Source of the DNA: Nautilus pompilius
Taxonomy: Eukaryota > Mollusca > Cephalopoda > Nautilida > Nautilidae
Length of the DNA: 64,000 nt
NCBI GenBank assembly: GCA_018389105.1
Contig: JACATO010001662.1
Location: forward strand, 1-64,000
Direction: 5' to 3'
In this document: piece by piece, positions 12,358 to 24,277 of the stretch
How the letters are laid out: each line of letters begins with the position of its first letter
Position numbering within the stretch: the first letter of the stretch is position 1
Notes under the pieces: model-generated
The model's database searches: none
Seen by the model: only the letters and a program-made list of their open reading frames with translations
What the model was told of the DNA's origin: nothing
Position numbers and translations under genes: made by a program

Positions 12358-12554
12358 GGCCAAACTTGTGAGATACCATCCTATGTCGATATGTTGATAC
12401 AAAAAAAAAAATGTTTTGCGATCGAATATAAACTTATTACAACAAGTTTTGCCACCTGGGTATTTTATATACACGTCACAATGTATCCGTAAAAACCGAT
12501 GAATTATGTACGAAATGCGGGATATTTTATTGGGATGTCCCACAATTTTTGGCC
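12358..12554. mobile_element. Candidate MITE with mariner-like terminal inverted repeats
   Basis: The left end reads inwards GGCCAAACTTGTGAGATACC. The right end, read inwards on the minus strand, begins GGCCAAAAATTGTGGGACAT. They align over roughly 27 positions with a few mismatches and one gap. GGCCAAA-type ends are common in Tc1/mariner elements. The ~197-bp interior has no coding capacity, as expected of a non-autonomous element. No clear TA target duplication is seen, so exact ends may lie a few bases further out. Confidence 0.5.
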
Positions 12555-13460
12555 GTCCCGTGTAGACAGTGGTGGATAAATAAATTTGACATTGGAAAAT
12601 GTTTAAATAAAGACACAGATGTAAAACGCTTCCTCAGGTGAGTGAATCAGCTTTAAAGTGGGAAAGAAGCAAGCAGCTCTTTGACGCAGGTGTTTTGACT
12701 GATGGAATAAAACTGACGTCATCTTTGAGAAGGAGGGAAAAAAAGAAGCTCAAGTTTCGTTGGGAGATTTTACTGGGGAGAAGACAGCAAATGAAAATAA
12801 ATGGACGGATTGAATTAGGGAGAAGGCTTCGAGAGAACTGCACGGAATAGGAAAGCGTTTTTTAATTGGCCCAACATAAGCATCGTTAAGCGAAGTGTGT
12901 GTTTACAGAATCGCCGAGAGGATTGCGAGAGAGATGAAGATGAAAGCCACCGCAGGAAAGCTTGTCAGCCACTTAAAATAACATTCCAGAAAGTTGCACA
13001 AACAAATTAGGGTAAACATCATTATTAAGAGGTATTTATTTCTTACGAAATAACAAAAATAAAAGAGAGTTTACACTGGAGTAGGAGAGAAGAACCGGAT
13101 TCCTCCCAAAAACCTACGTATGTTCAGTATTCAGTAATGGGTGCCAGTTTCTCTCCCTCCCTCCCTCCCTTCCCCCGTGTATATAATCACCAGTCGGTAC
13201 AGAAACTTACTCTTCATTTATCAAACTGCATCACAGACTCATACTAATTCTTAATCTATGAAGCGATGTAAAAGCCAAAATTATTTTTCTCTAAATCACA
13301 ACAGCACATTTTAAAGTTGCCTGAGACTAAGAGGTTCGACTATTTAATAATAAAGATCCAGTTGTATTTTTTAATTGAGGTTGGATCATCGTTTTCAGTC
13401 TTTTGTCCTTTTGAAATTAGACCTCTTTTGGTCAAAGTGCAGTTCAAAGAATATATGTAG
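12555..13460. other. Non-coding, nothing recognised
   Basis: Includes a lysine/arginine-rich 70-codon frame (12638-12850) with no family resemblance and a TCCC-rich run near 13149-13175. Nothing else recognised. Confidence 0.4.
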
Positions 13461-13464
13461 AATC

Positions 13465-13483
13465 TGGCCAAAAGTTTGGCAGA
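13465..13483 (+). repeat. Probable left terminal repeat of the Tc1-type element
   Basis: TGGCCAAAAGTTTGGCAGA matches the usual GGCCAAAAGTTT(G) ends of Tc1-like elements. It lies about 250 bp before the transposase start, a normal 5' flank length. No matching right terminal repeat was found after 14680, suggesting that end is lost or badly diverged. Confidence 0.5.
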
Positions 13484-13731
13484 AAACACTAATATGAAGA
13501 CAGAACAATTTTTCTTTTAAAGATTAAGATGGCGAGCTTACTTCTCGCCATAACACTGAGATATTGAAAGTAGCTCCTGTTCATGCAACCTAATTTTATT
13601 GGATGAGAAGTGGGCCAATAAGATGATGCCACATCTCACAGAGCGATATAAATTGAACAGGAGATGTTTTTAAACATCAGCGAGGTAACAGCTGTTGGAG
13701 GCTAAGGATATTGAAATTTTTTGTTGTCAAG

Positions 13732-14676
13732 ATGAAAAAAAGAAGCAAATCGAAAGGCGACTTGCTATTTGAACTTCGGGAAAGAAAGGCCTGACGTAAA
13801 GAGAGACTGCCAAGGAACTTGGAATTTCCAACAAAGGCGTCCGCTACACACTGCAAAGACTCCAGACGACTGCGTGCAATACAGAAAGAAAAAAAAGAGC
13901 AGAGAGAACGAAAATAGCAGCTAAAGAAGAGGAAAATATCACGCTGTTGAGCGAACGAAATAGATCTTCAGCCTCAAAGATTTTAGCGCAAATGGGAACG
14001 TTTGAAAGTTGCTGGTTTAAATAGTTATGTGGTAGTGGGAAAATACATCGCTTAGGTCTTCTAACAGAGCGAGAAGGTTGCAATTGGGAAAATTAAATGA
14101 ATATCGGATAGAAAGCTCGAGTAATGCGATAAATAAATGTCTGAAATGTGTGCAGTCGTGTTGCAGAATGATTGTCAGAACAAAGCGGTGTTCCCACAAT
14201 TAAGCAGAGAAACGGCAGACAGTGCGACGGTTTGGGGTGTTTTAAGCTAATGCAGTCGGTAATCGTTGCACGATTAATGGAACGTTGACAGAAGAGTGTT
14301 CCCGCAGTTATTCTGTAACAAGACAATGGTGATCCCGAGCATGCTTCCAAATTATGCGACAACGTATGGAGAGCAAAAAAAAGGCAGGGTGGCCGCCTCC
14401 AGAACATGGCTTGGTCACCGAAGTCACGTGATTTACCCACCCCCCACTGCATTCTTATGGAATGAACTCGACAGAAACCTCGGGTGCCGCATAACACAGC
14501 ACAGACGCGGGAATACCTCCAGGCAGCACAGAACTTGGTAATAACTGAATATTCGGAAAAGTTCCTTGATAGAATCCCTAGAATTTGTAAAAGCTTCTAT
14601 CAGAGTAATACAACAACAACAACAAAAAAGGGGAGATAATTCTGATGAAACAAGGGAATTAATCAAAGTTCGTTAG
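13732..14676 (+). mobile_element. Near full-length but broken Tc1-type transposase pseudogene
   Basis: From the ATG at 13732, read across several frames, the order of a Tc1/mariner transposase is visible. First comes a basic start and ELRER, then a helix-turn-helix block reading as ISNKGVRYTLQRLQ after a frameshift (13825-13865). A degraded middle follows with TVWGVLS, matching (S/V)MVWGCFS, and TINGTLTEE. Then come FLWNELDR (about 14452-14478) and a C-terminus EYSEKFLDRIPRICKSF, ending DETRELIKVR at the stop (14674-14676). Its span of about 315 codons is close to the family's usual ~340. Many stops and at least three frameshifts interrupt it, and the position expected for the third catalytic acid before FLWNELDR is no longer acidic. 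The element is dead. The family assignment is solid by motif order. Confidence 0.8.
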
Positions 14677-14680
14677 ATAT

Positions 14681-16300
14681 GTGTTTTTTTGGGAGGGATT
14701 TTAATCCACGGATTGAATCCTTCATTCACCGCGTTATAGCGAGAAATAAACTGGTTCTACTATTCTTCTTATAATTCTCTCCATATCTGTGTCTGGTTTC
14801 AGATCCACCCCCGCGGGTAGGTACATCAGTGGTCTGGTCTGCCCGGCCGACGACTGACTTGTACATCTCAGCCGGGGGTGTTATACTTCAGAATAAATGG
14901 CTGATTTCGCAGTTTTGATCGTTGAATTCCGAAAAGCAGATCGACTGGATATGCCGAAAATCACGGTTAAAGCTACCATTATGCTCTTCAGCTAAGCTTC
15001 CGGTTTGATTGACCGATTCTTTAAATACATTTTATTTTAAACGATTCAATGGAAAAATCCCTTCTTTTCTACGACCTCCCTCAAGGAGTAGGTATTTTTT
15101 ATTAGATATTTCGACACAGTGTGATTTAATTTACTCTGTATTAGAATAAAATCAACAAAAAAAAAAAAGGGAGGGGAAGAAACCGTAGCGAAACAGGACA
15201 GGAACTCTTTAAGCATCAGAATCGCGTTTGTTGTACAGCGAACCAATTAAAAATATATTTAAACTTTATTATATAATAAAACGATAATGGCTCGATTAGC
15301 TCCCCTTTCGTTCGTTGACAATTCTGTCGTCGTCGGCAGGACCTGCAGGAAGTCAAAGAATGAAACCTATTCAGGTGTGCAGAAACTCGACGTAAGCGCT
15401 GGATTGTTATTTATGGTGGAAGGGTTAGTAGACAGGGAAACGGCAGAAAGCTCTCAGGAAGCAAGCGGGTCGTGAAGAAATAAATCAGATGAAAGATTAC
15501 CGCAACATCCTTTAGTGGAAACAAACTGAGGAAGTAGATATGTTTTTTGTATGGACAAAGACAATAGCAACTTTACTCGTTAACTCGGATAAATCATTTG
15601 TGTATTTTTGTTTTCTCTCATTAAAAGAACAAAAATTATAACCATGCATTTATTTACTTATCGTCCCCGCGACAGGGTGAATTTATGGTCGGTTCCTAGG
15701 AACGCGGTAATAAAAGAGTTTCTCAGTAAATGAACCCTGGTTGGTTTATAATTGCCGAATGTTTCAAGACAGGAACACGAACTCGAAACAAAGACAACGC
15801 CTGGTTTTTCCTGTCCGGCTCGAAACGACTGACGTCACGGACCTGAAATCGCACCAGTGTTTATTATAATTGCAATCAGGTTTCAGTTCTGTCGGGCAAT
15901 TTGGGGACAGAGAGTCAGCGTAGTTTAAATATGGCCGGAAGATCACGTGAAAGGTGGTGCTTCCCCCTCTGACCGGCCACGAGACGGATTTCGCGAACTA
16001 ATTCTCTTTTGACGACACAAACGGAACCAGAGCGACAATGACGCGTCGACAGCCTATCGGAGCGGTTATGATGGTAGGAAAAGAGCTGATCTGTGGAGAT
16101 ATTGGCGTAGTCGCTGACTTCTGAGACCGCGGAGAGGTGGCTTTCTTCCCAGAAACAGCAGGACAGTAGAAAAACAGACAAATGATGTACCTACAATAAT
16201 TAATTGTTGTCAGAATCCGAAATTACAATAATAAGTCTTTTGTAAACGGGTTGGTCAGAAAGTTCTAACGCTCAGGGTTAATTACGAAAGAATTTCTATC
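14681..16300. other. Non-coding, nothing recognised
   Basis: Mixed sequence. The frames at 15287-15475 and 15915-16181 have no known motif and no convincing splice context. CACGTG near 15945. Confidence 0.4.
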
Positions 16301-17230
16301 GACTTGTTTGCTTCTCTTCTTCGACGCCACTAGGGGCGGGGTTGTCCGAGAGGGAATGGGTTAAGAAGCCGTCAGACGACTTGCGGAAAGTCTCCAGGGA
16401 GATGGTGAGCATTTCTGACCAGTCGCCTTGTGGCTGGCTCCACTTCTTGTCTACGGGTATTTATTTCCTTCTCCGGTTCTCTGCAACGTTTTATTGCCTT
16501 TCCAAAGAGCAACAGCGTCGTTATCTGCCTTAAATCGGTCACGAAGGAAGGAAACCGGAGTGCCAACCCGGTTATCTTCTGTGACGTCACATTTCCCGGA
16601 GGCTGGCTGGGTCTGTTTTCCGTGCCATCAGACCCCCTAAGTCGAGGAAGCCCTGCACGTGGGAACATGGCGCCTAATTAGGAAGTTTTCTTCCCTTTTT
16701 CTTAAAAAAATCTACAAAAATTATTTTTTAAAAAAAAAGGAGAAGACGAGAGAAAGAGAGGAATAGAATGAAACCGCACTGCAGCCGACTGGTGAACTCA
16801 TTAGGGTTGTTATTTATCGCGAGCGGATCAAATGGATTTATGACGAATGTTATCGCGATACATACCCTGACCTCTGGGGGTCAACAGATTTGGAGAGATT
16901 ACTTTCCTACGCAGGCTCAGCCGTAAGAGTATCGATTTCCGAAAGGTCACGGTAACCGATCTGCTCCGGATTTCCTGAGAAGCGCTCGTCAATGATAGAG
17001 TCGCGTCGAGAGCGAATGGAACCCCGCTTCCTGTCTGCTCGGTCTCTGCCGCCGCCGCCGCCCCTTCTGACTTCGTCCTACAGCTGCTGACAAGCTGCGA
17101 CGGTCGGTGCCGACAGTTCGGCCGCCGCGGTACTCGCGCGAGATAGCGTTCGAGTTTCTCCTCGCGCTGATGTTCGGACGGTGCGCGTAAACTGTGGGAA
17201 GGCATCATCTTCTCCATCTGTCAAGCGCCA
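16301..17230. promoter_or_regulatory. CpG-rich block, possible promoter
   Basis: CpG-dense sequence with a (GCC)n run near 17050-17064, a palindromic CTCGCGCGAG near 17133, an ATGGCGCC word near 16667 and a CTCF-like GCCACTAGGGGCGGGG at 16326-16341. The 129-codon minus-strand frame inside it (17217-16828) has a biased composition and no motif, so it is treated as a composition artefact. The density of CpG and promoter-type palindromes next to a homeodomain-site-rich island suggests regulatory DNA; this is inference. Confidence 0.33.
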
Positions 17231-17480
17231 TCGAAAATTCCTTACTTAAATAGTAGCTTATTTGCGTAGCGGCCTCATTAAGGTTGCCGTTTGGCCAAGA
17301 TCGAGGGCTGACCACAATACGATGCGGTTAACCCGGTACCTTCAGCCATCGTCATCCTCGACCTGACCCGACCATCACCTTAATACACTAATTACATTCG
17401 TGGCTGGCACGTAACTGAGTCAAGAAAAAACGTACCTTATTAATTTGCCATCGAGCGATCGCACTCTGGCAGTTGTCTAC
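17231..17480. promoter_or_regulatory. Candidate conserved non-coding element
   Basis: Complex, non-repetitive sequence right after the CpG-rich block, with CTCATTAAGG, CACTAATTACATT and CTTATTAATTTG words that suit homeodomain proteins. There is no open frame. Judged by texture only. Confidence 0.22.
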
Positions 17481-19111
17481 ATATTTACTCCTCAAAGTCC
17501 CCTATCAAACGTAATTTTTCGAGCTTCTAAGGTCTCCGGAAAATAGTCTAAAAACGTCTTGGTAAGCATTTTTCCGCCGCCATCTTTAGAACTATCTTGA
17601 TAAAAAATATTTTAATTTGCAACACTAATCCTGATTTATCCTCGTTCAAGAAATCATATGCTTTACAGAAGCAGCGCCATCATTACAACTTTAAAATCTA
17701 AAAAAAAAAAATAGTTTTAAAGATTTTATTATTTTCTGTTTTTCCCCCAACCATATCCGATCGGTTCCAAGTGTCTTTGTTTGTTAGGTCTGTCGCGATA
17801 ACCCGGATGTTATCGGCTATATTCGTCAACACTTCTACAACTATCCCACTTCAAACTATCCACGCTGATTATATTTGCAACTAACAGTTTCAGTTTAATA
17901 ATTCGTCTTTTTCATTGCTTTTGCAGACTAAATTCCATCTTCTAAGAGTTTTTGTGCCAGCAGTTTGCCGTTTGTTTTCACGAATTCTTGAGATAACACT
18001 GAAGTTATCTTTCCCGATAGAGTAAACCTAACTTGTAGAGTAAAGAACTTGAGCTTTCCAAGGTGAAATAAATTCCTGTAACGTTATCTGTTATTTAATG
18101 AGAATTCTCGTCACTCGTCAAAGACAGTAGTCATCGGGTGTCGTATTTCATCTCTTGTCTTCACGAGCTTCTGAGTCGACGGGTCTTGAACATTAGATGT
18201 TGTCCTGAAAATCTTACGTCAGTTATTTAGCCAAATCGCGTTGTTCACATTCTGACTCCGTCATTTCGTACATCTCGTCTGATGAAATTTTCAATCGTTG
18301 GCATAAGGTCATATTTATTTTAACTCCAGTATCGGGAAGTCATGATCCCCCGTGCAGGATACCAATGTCCAATCACATACAACCATCAGTGATCAGAAGA
18401 ACACGCGCAAAAAAAAGGAGATGAGAAATAAAAATCTTAATGTTATATTATTTTTTAATGAAAATTACATTTTGTTTATTTCGAGAAAACTAACCATATT
18501 TTTGGGTTGCCTCATCTTGCACAATTTTAGAGCTCTGTATTCATATCAGCGATTTTATTCCAATACCAAATCTATCTTACCTGTTTGTTATTGATGAACA
18601 ACCAACTGACTTTGTTGATAATTTATTCCATTTATGAAGTTTATCGGGTTATTTGAAGATCTGTCACCATCAGGATAACATATTTTCTTTTTCAGATCCT
18701 TTTTTCAAGCTATCTTCGTAGCAAAACGTAATATAACCAATAAAAAGTGACTAATTTCAAGTATAATCAAAGAATTAAATATTAATAAGAAAATCAAATT
18801 ATCAGTTCGAACGACCAGTTTTCTATAATATGACAGTAATGCAACAGAACAATCAGAGGTTCGGCAAGGTTGTATATTATATCGGCTCCTCTTTAACTCC
18901 GGGAACATCAAAGACAGAGGTTAATTAATTTCATAATTACCGAATGAGGAGAAAGCAAACAATGCTAATTCAACGTGCTTATCCGTGGCTGTTGGTTGCG
19001 CCGGCTTGCCAGTACCATTTGATAAATGCCTATTGCGGTGTCCAAACAAATCTTGAACGGCGAGGATGAGATCGATAGCCGCCATGTTAGCATCTGGCGC
19101 AAAGCGAGAGG

Positions 19112-19113
<2 letters not shown>
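17481..19113. other. AT-rich non-coding, nothing recognised
   Basis: A/T-rich with poly-A runs. One 80-codon frame (18352-18594) is lysine/asparagine/isoleucine-rich, as expected by chance in AT-rich DNA. Nothing recognised. Confidence 0.45.

Positions 19114-19156
<43 letters not shown>
19114..19156 (+). repeat. (AG)n microsatellite
   Basis: Nearly pure AG run of about 40 bp. The minus-strand leucine/serine frames across it are artefacts. Confidence 0.95.
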
Positions 19157-19157
<1 letters not shown>

Positions 19158-19880
19158 AATGTTCTCGTCGATTAGCCTGATATTCTCGTCTGACTGATCG
19201 CTTCCATTGTTAATTAAACCGGTAAACATTAGATTGTGCCGTTTGATTTGTATTCCCCTTGATTGATGGGGTTATGGATGCTGGACAAAAAAATAAAAAG
19301 CTAATAAAGCTGTCAAAGGGGAGACGAGGAGTGAGAGGAATGTCTGTATCAGAAAAATATGAAGCTGGCAAACAGCCTTATTGTAGCTTTCAACACCGCC
19401 GGGTTTTGTTAATCAGAGAGAACAGACTGCCAAGGTGATGGTAGACAACGCAGCAAGGGGAAGCAACGCGTGTTGGCGTTTTTAAAGCTATAGTCAGTAG
19501 GTGGCCAGTTAAGATATTGCGACATCGGTTAACACCCTGGATCCTGTAAAGTAGGGATGAGTAGCGCTCCATCCACTGTATAGATGTGGCTTTAGATTTC
19601 CGGTCAGGGTGGTAGGCTGATTGTTCAGAAGTCGCTAAGTACTGGCTACAATCGCGAAACCAATCTAAAGTCTGAAGTACCGAAGATCGCGCAGTTTTTA
19701 ATCTGTTACTACTATCGATGGTTTTATTTAATTGTTAAAATTATTAATTGCAATTAATAAACAGAATAATTAAAATATTCTTGCGTCTTTACACTGGACA
19801 TTAATAACCAGCTCAGATTTTCGGTCTTTTTCTGACGTGAGAGCGAAATCACAGTGATGTCAGGACACGAATCGACATCG
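19157..19880. other. Non-coding, nothing recognised
   Basis: AT-rich; contains TTAATTAAACCGG near 19209 and an AATT-rich patch near 19730-19775. No gene or element recognised. Confidence 0.4.
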
Positions 19881-19881
19881 T

Positions 19882-19957
19882 TTTGCACAACTACGAAGTA
19901 CGAGAAGAACTATGCGGCTTCCTTGGCAAAGCGCTGCCCACGCATGTCTGATAAAGT
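19882..19957 (-). repeat. Dispersed repeat family 'CATAGTTGTGCA', copy 3 (reverse strand)
   Basis: On the minus strand it reads TACTTTATCAGACATGCGTGG, GCAGCGC, a CCTTGGCAAAG-complement block and finally CGTAGTTGTGCA. This is the same order of words as the plus-strand copies, ending with the shared TAGTTGTGCA core. It is more diverged than copies 2 and 4. Its opposite orientation shows that the family is dispersed and not a directional tandem duplication. Confidence 0.45.
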
Positions 19958-22900
19958 ATCGAAAACTTAAATTTAATAGAATTTCCACGAAGCTGATGAC
20001 AGAGGGAAACTATTAAAACAGTAAATCGACGAGTCCGTTTAGCCACAGGCTATCCGCAAGAGACCACAGCTAAATCTCGTCGTCGAAGTTTGGATATATG
20101 TTCACTAAGCAGCTGGTATGAATGTACATTGACCGAGATCACGCTGAAGTATTTAACCTACTTACCCGGTTTATTCTGAGTAGCTAGCAGTTTAGACTCC
20201 AATAGAATTCTTGCTAAGAGTGTTGGTTTGAGCAGCAGCAAGCAGTGCATTAACGACCCGGATACCATCTGTAAATAATGGTTAAATAAATACTGGTAAC
20301 CAGGTACCTCAGATTTTTTTGTGATAAATTACATCATTAATTACTCTCTTTTCTGTGAATGCTTCAGAAGAAGATATAAAAGATACCGTACTCATCCATC
20401 TTATTGTAGTACACTTAAGGTTGGGAGATTTCTGTGGCTGATTAGCGAAATGAAAGTTGTCTGCCTGGTGGACCATCGTTTAAGACAGTTAGTAAAAGCA
20501 AAATTAAGCTGATGCGAAACCTGTCAGGTGGAGCCAGCCGTACGATTCCGGTTAACGCGGAATGGCCGTGGGATCTTCACCTTGAAGCTTTGGAAATTAG
20601 TTGAAAACGTGACTCTGTGAAGACCTTAAAACTTGAAGGAAAAAAAGCCAAAGTGACCCTTACGATTTGTTGATGCAGATTTATAATATGAACATTAGAC
20701 GCAGGTCAGCTTTGATGAATAAATCAATTATCAAAACAGCCCGAGTAAAGATTGTTTTCATGGAGGTGAAGAACTATTTATCGATGCGGCGTTTGAAGCG
20801 ACTGGGTGTCAGTTTAACACTCGTCTCAGGTTATTTATCCACTAAAAGGTTTCCTTCCTCGAAATCTTACATACAAATGACTAAGATAGTTTAACTTTTT
20901 CCTTTAGGATATTTTTCTTTAGAACCCCTTTATAACATCACCTGATGCAGAACACTTTTGGTTATTAGATCTTCTCTTAAATATCTATCAACCAAATTAT
21001 GCAGACCGATTTTCCTGTTTTTGTTTGAATAGGCGGAGCATAGAGATTACATATCCAATTACAATTTATAGGGATTTGAATATGACTCACAGCAAAGATA
21101 GCATTAAACGTGAATAAGGAAAGAAGCGGATGAAAAATCAATTTAGCACTAAGGACGCCTCAGAATGATTTAGACATGAAATATATGATAATTATTTCAC
21201 GATCTCAGAACGATTTATTAACAGAGAAACTCATTTACATGTAGATTTGTTGGCTCCTGTTTGTTTGCTCAGATGGTCATTCCGAAAGCAAAGTCGCCAA
21301 GGCAAACAGTGAAACCTAACCGCGACACGAGGGCTCGAAGACAGGCGTCCCGCAGTCGTTGGAACTTGGACACGATACGGTAATAGAAGGAATTACGTCA
21401 ACACGCCGCTTCCTTCCTTTCTCGGGGCCCGTGGCACCGCGAACACCTGTTGCACATTTTTGCGGTTGTCGTAGCATTTCTGATACTATGGCAAACAAGT
21501 GCTCTACAGCCACCACAGCCGCCTCTCGTCGAGATCTCTTCCACTAATGGACAGGTCAGGTAACTTTGACCCCAGCTGACAGCAGCAGCTGAGCGGTGTT
21601 CCACCATTTCCATCTTTTGTAGTTTTTCTTTCGTCGGGTGGCCTGGGATCTGCCAGGGTTACGGTCATCCGATTGAGGTCGAAAGAGGAGGAGGAGGATA
21701 TTTTTATATTTAAATATAAAACTGAACTTGCAAACACATATAAACCAACAAGAGACAAACATGGGATAGGCCTACCTATCATCTACCCTGCCCTTTGCCA
21801 TCCCATCCGTTGTCGATGTGTTTTTAAAGTCATCTATTAAACAGATTATTTTTGCATTAATCACCTACGTAGATATTTTCTTGTAGTATAGAAAATAATT
21901 AACGCCCTATGTTTTCTGCCGGAATATGGAGCTCGAATAACGTTAAATGACGGGAGACGGTCTCGTAAGGTGACCACAATAAGCCACAGTCCGCCCTGTT
22001 TCCTGAGAAAGTGGGGTTAGGGTATAACGGACACCGAACCACTCGTTACAACAAAAGAACTTATGGCGTCAAGTAAATTGGTAAATGTCTCCATCACCTC
22101 AACATAATCTTCAGTACACTCACCTGCTTGAAGTAAACATTCACAGGCTTTCACCTGCTCAGCAGCACGAAGGATATCACTTTGTTAAGATGTCGCTTCC
22201 AAAATCAGTTCATAATTTTGAATAACAAATGTTAAAAATCAGTGCTTCATCTTTTCACTAATTTAATTATGTCGGTCGACGCCGCTCTACCCCTCGTCAT
22301 CTTCCGGGACATCGAAAGACCACTTAGTGGCAGTTGAGCTTAAAACGAGTATTTATTGTTGCATTCTTTCTTTTATCTGGGAGCAGGTGAAAAATAATAA
22401 ATTCTCCCCTCAAATATAAATCAGAATTCGAGCTCATATTTTAACTCTTTTCATCTTGGTTTCATTAGGTCCATTGTGTTCAAAACTGCCGATCATAACC
22501 GTTTTTTTTTTTTTAAATTATTATTCCTAGCCGTACCTGAGCGTGGCTTTACACTGAAAGTAGAGACACCGGTAATCAGTAGAGTCCAGCAGGGATTTTT
22601 CTCGATATGGTTGATACACGTAGCAGGTGTTATGATCTTGAGAAGCTTGCACGGTCAGCAGGGCTAGACTAAGATCTCCTATCATCCTCTTTTATGAGCC
22701 CTGAGAACTGGCCCCCATGTCCGGAGAGCAGCTAAAGATGAACGTGGGTGGGTGTTCTTTGATTTCATCTGCTTCACTGCCATTGTTGACAGCTTCAAAG
22801 TTGGTTTTACTTATTTCCTTTTGAACTAATCCTCTCAGAATTTGAGAAGATCAACGAAACCTTAGCTAGTATTCCAGTGGTGTCTACCAAAGAAGAAATT

Positions 22901-24230
22901 TATATACTAAGCCTCCTGTTGTTTCAGGTCGTCGTCATGTTCCTGCTTATTTCTCGTTGTGTGTTCATGGCCTTAAACTAGGAAAGGTCACGGAATATCA
23001 GAGAAAACCTTGGGCGACCTCGGTGGGAACCAACCGGGTGTCGGGTCATACGGACCCGGAACACATTATAGGAGGGTTAGCAAGGATGGAAAGAAAACAA
23101 AAACAAAGTTAACGATTATGCTGCTATTGTCTATGCGATCTGGCTTTGTTTAGTACCTTCCTCGATGCTTCTCTTACGACAGAAAACCAGTAAAACTCAA
23201 AATGCATCAGAGGACTTCCTGTTTGGTGCCCGTCAGCCAGCACTCGTCGCTTTCCCAATAGAGCCGAATCGCGTGAGATCACACGTCTATTTCTCTCAAT
23301 GTACAGTTGTCTGGATCGCAGTGGCTGTCAGCTGCTGTTAAAGTTGGCTTCATCTTATCGGCTTTCTGGCGGAGATAATCGCCGCGACAATATCGGGTCC
23401 TGACCAGACTTGGTCGCGTATCGGACTGCCGTCAAGGCGGGTTGGATTTAAAGAGTCACGTGAGTATGATCAACCAAAAATGTCGCTAGTTTTCTAACCA
23501 CGCGCAAACACTTGAGATGGAGGGAAAGCCAATGGGCGACCCCCATTTTTATTTCGTGGCCGATGTCTGCATCTGGACCAAGAAATAGAGATAAAAATAA
23601 CAACTACCTAATTACATAGAAAACCTACAGAGGCTATGTAGATGAAACAGTCAAATTAAAAAAATGTTGATGTAAATATTAAACTTCTAATTATTAGGTA
23701 AGGAAATTCCACGAACTCCTGCTTATTTCCAATAACACAAGTTTCGCGTCTGTATTAGTAACAGAGTATTTCAGGAGACTTGTTCGTTGATTGTTTGTTG
23801 GTATGTTTTTATTGAATCGTAATCGTTGTCATCATTATCCTCTTCAGGAAGGCAGAAACCATTCGAGTTCTGTTTCTGTAACTATTTGTTAATTTAACAA
23901 GACCGGGTGGCTGAAAGGGGCTTTAACCAGCCCCACGTAGTTCTGGCGAGGGACCGACCCTACCACACCAGGGTGGAGGAGAGAGCTTTGAGTAAACCGG
24001 GGTAACTGGGAAAAACTCACGCGACGAACTGACATAAAATAGTGGGAAGGAACAATCGCCTTGAAAAAGCATTTATTTTAAATTCGATTCCATCCTTTGA
24101 AATTTATAGATCTACTTATTGGCAACATCAATAACTCCGAGGATTTCCTGAAGATATGAAAACAACAACAAACTAGAAACGAAAGTAATTTTAGAGATTT
24201 ATGCTAACACGCTTGACGCGTATGTACTAG
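19958..24230. other. Long non-coding stretch, nothing firmly recognised
   Basis: Mostly AT-rich, with more CpG-rich patches at 21300-21680, 22240-22330 and 23220-23500. Frames of up to 92 codons overlap on several strands at 21316-21782 and look random. A GC-rich patch at 23900-24020 (ACCGGGTGGC to GGGGTAACTGGG) and one near 23030-23060 resemble short SINE fragments, but no promoter boxes or tail are visible. No tRNA or coding gene supported. Confidence 0.35.
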
Positions 24231-24234
24231 TGTG

Positions 24235-24275
<41 letters not shown>
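24231..24275 (+). repeat. (TG)n microsatellite
   Basis: About 22 TG units with one CG interruption. Cysteine/valine frames across it are artefacts. Confidence 0.95.

Positions 24276-24277
<2 letters not shown>

Noticed and set aside
16828..17217. 129-codon minus-strand frame in a CpG-rich block
   Set aside because: No motif; composition explains the lack of stops.
19990..20015. CTGATGA...GGGAAAC, resembling a hammerhead ribozyme core
   Set aside because: Stem II would have a single base pair, and no matching stem I/III or cleavage-site strand is found.
21316..21782. Cluster of overlapping 60-90-codon frames on both strands
   Set aside because: Mutually overlapping, no motif, no splice context; typical of a GC-richer patch.
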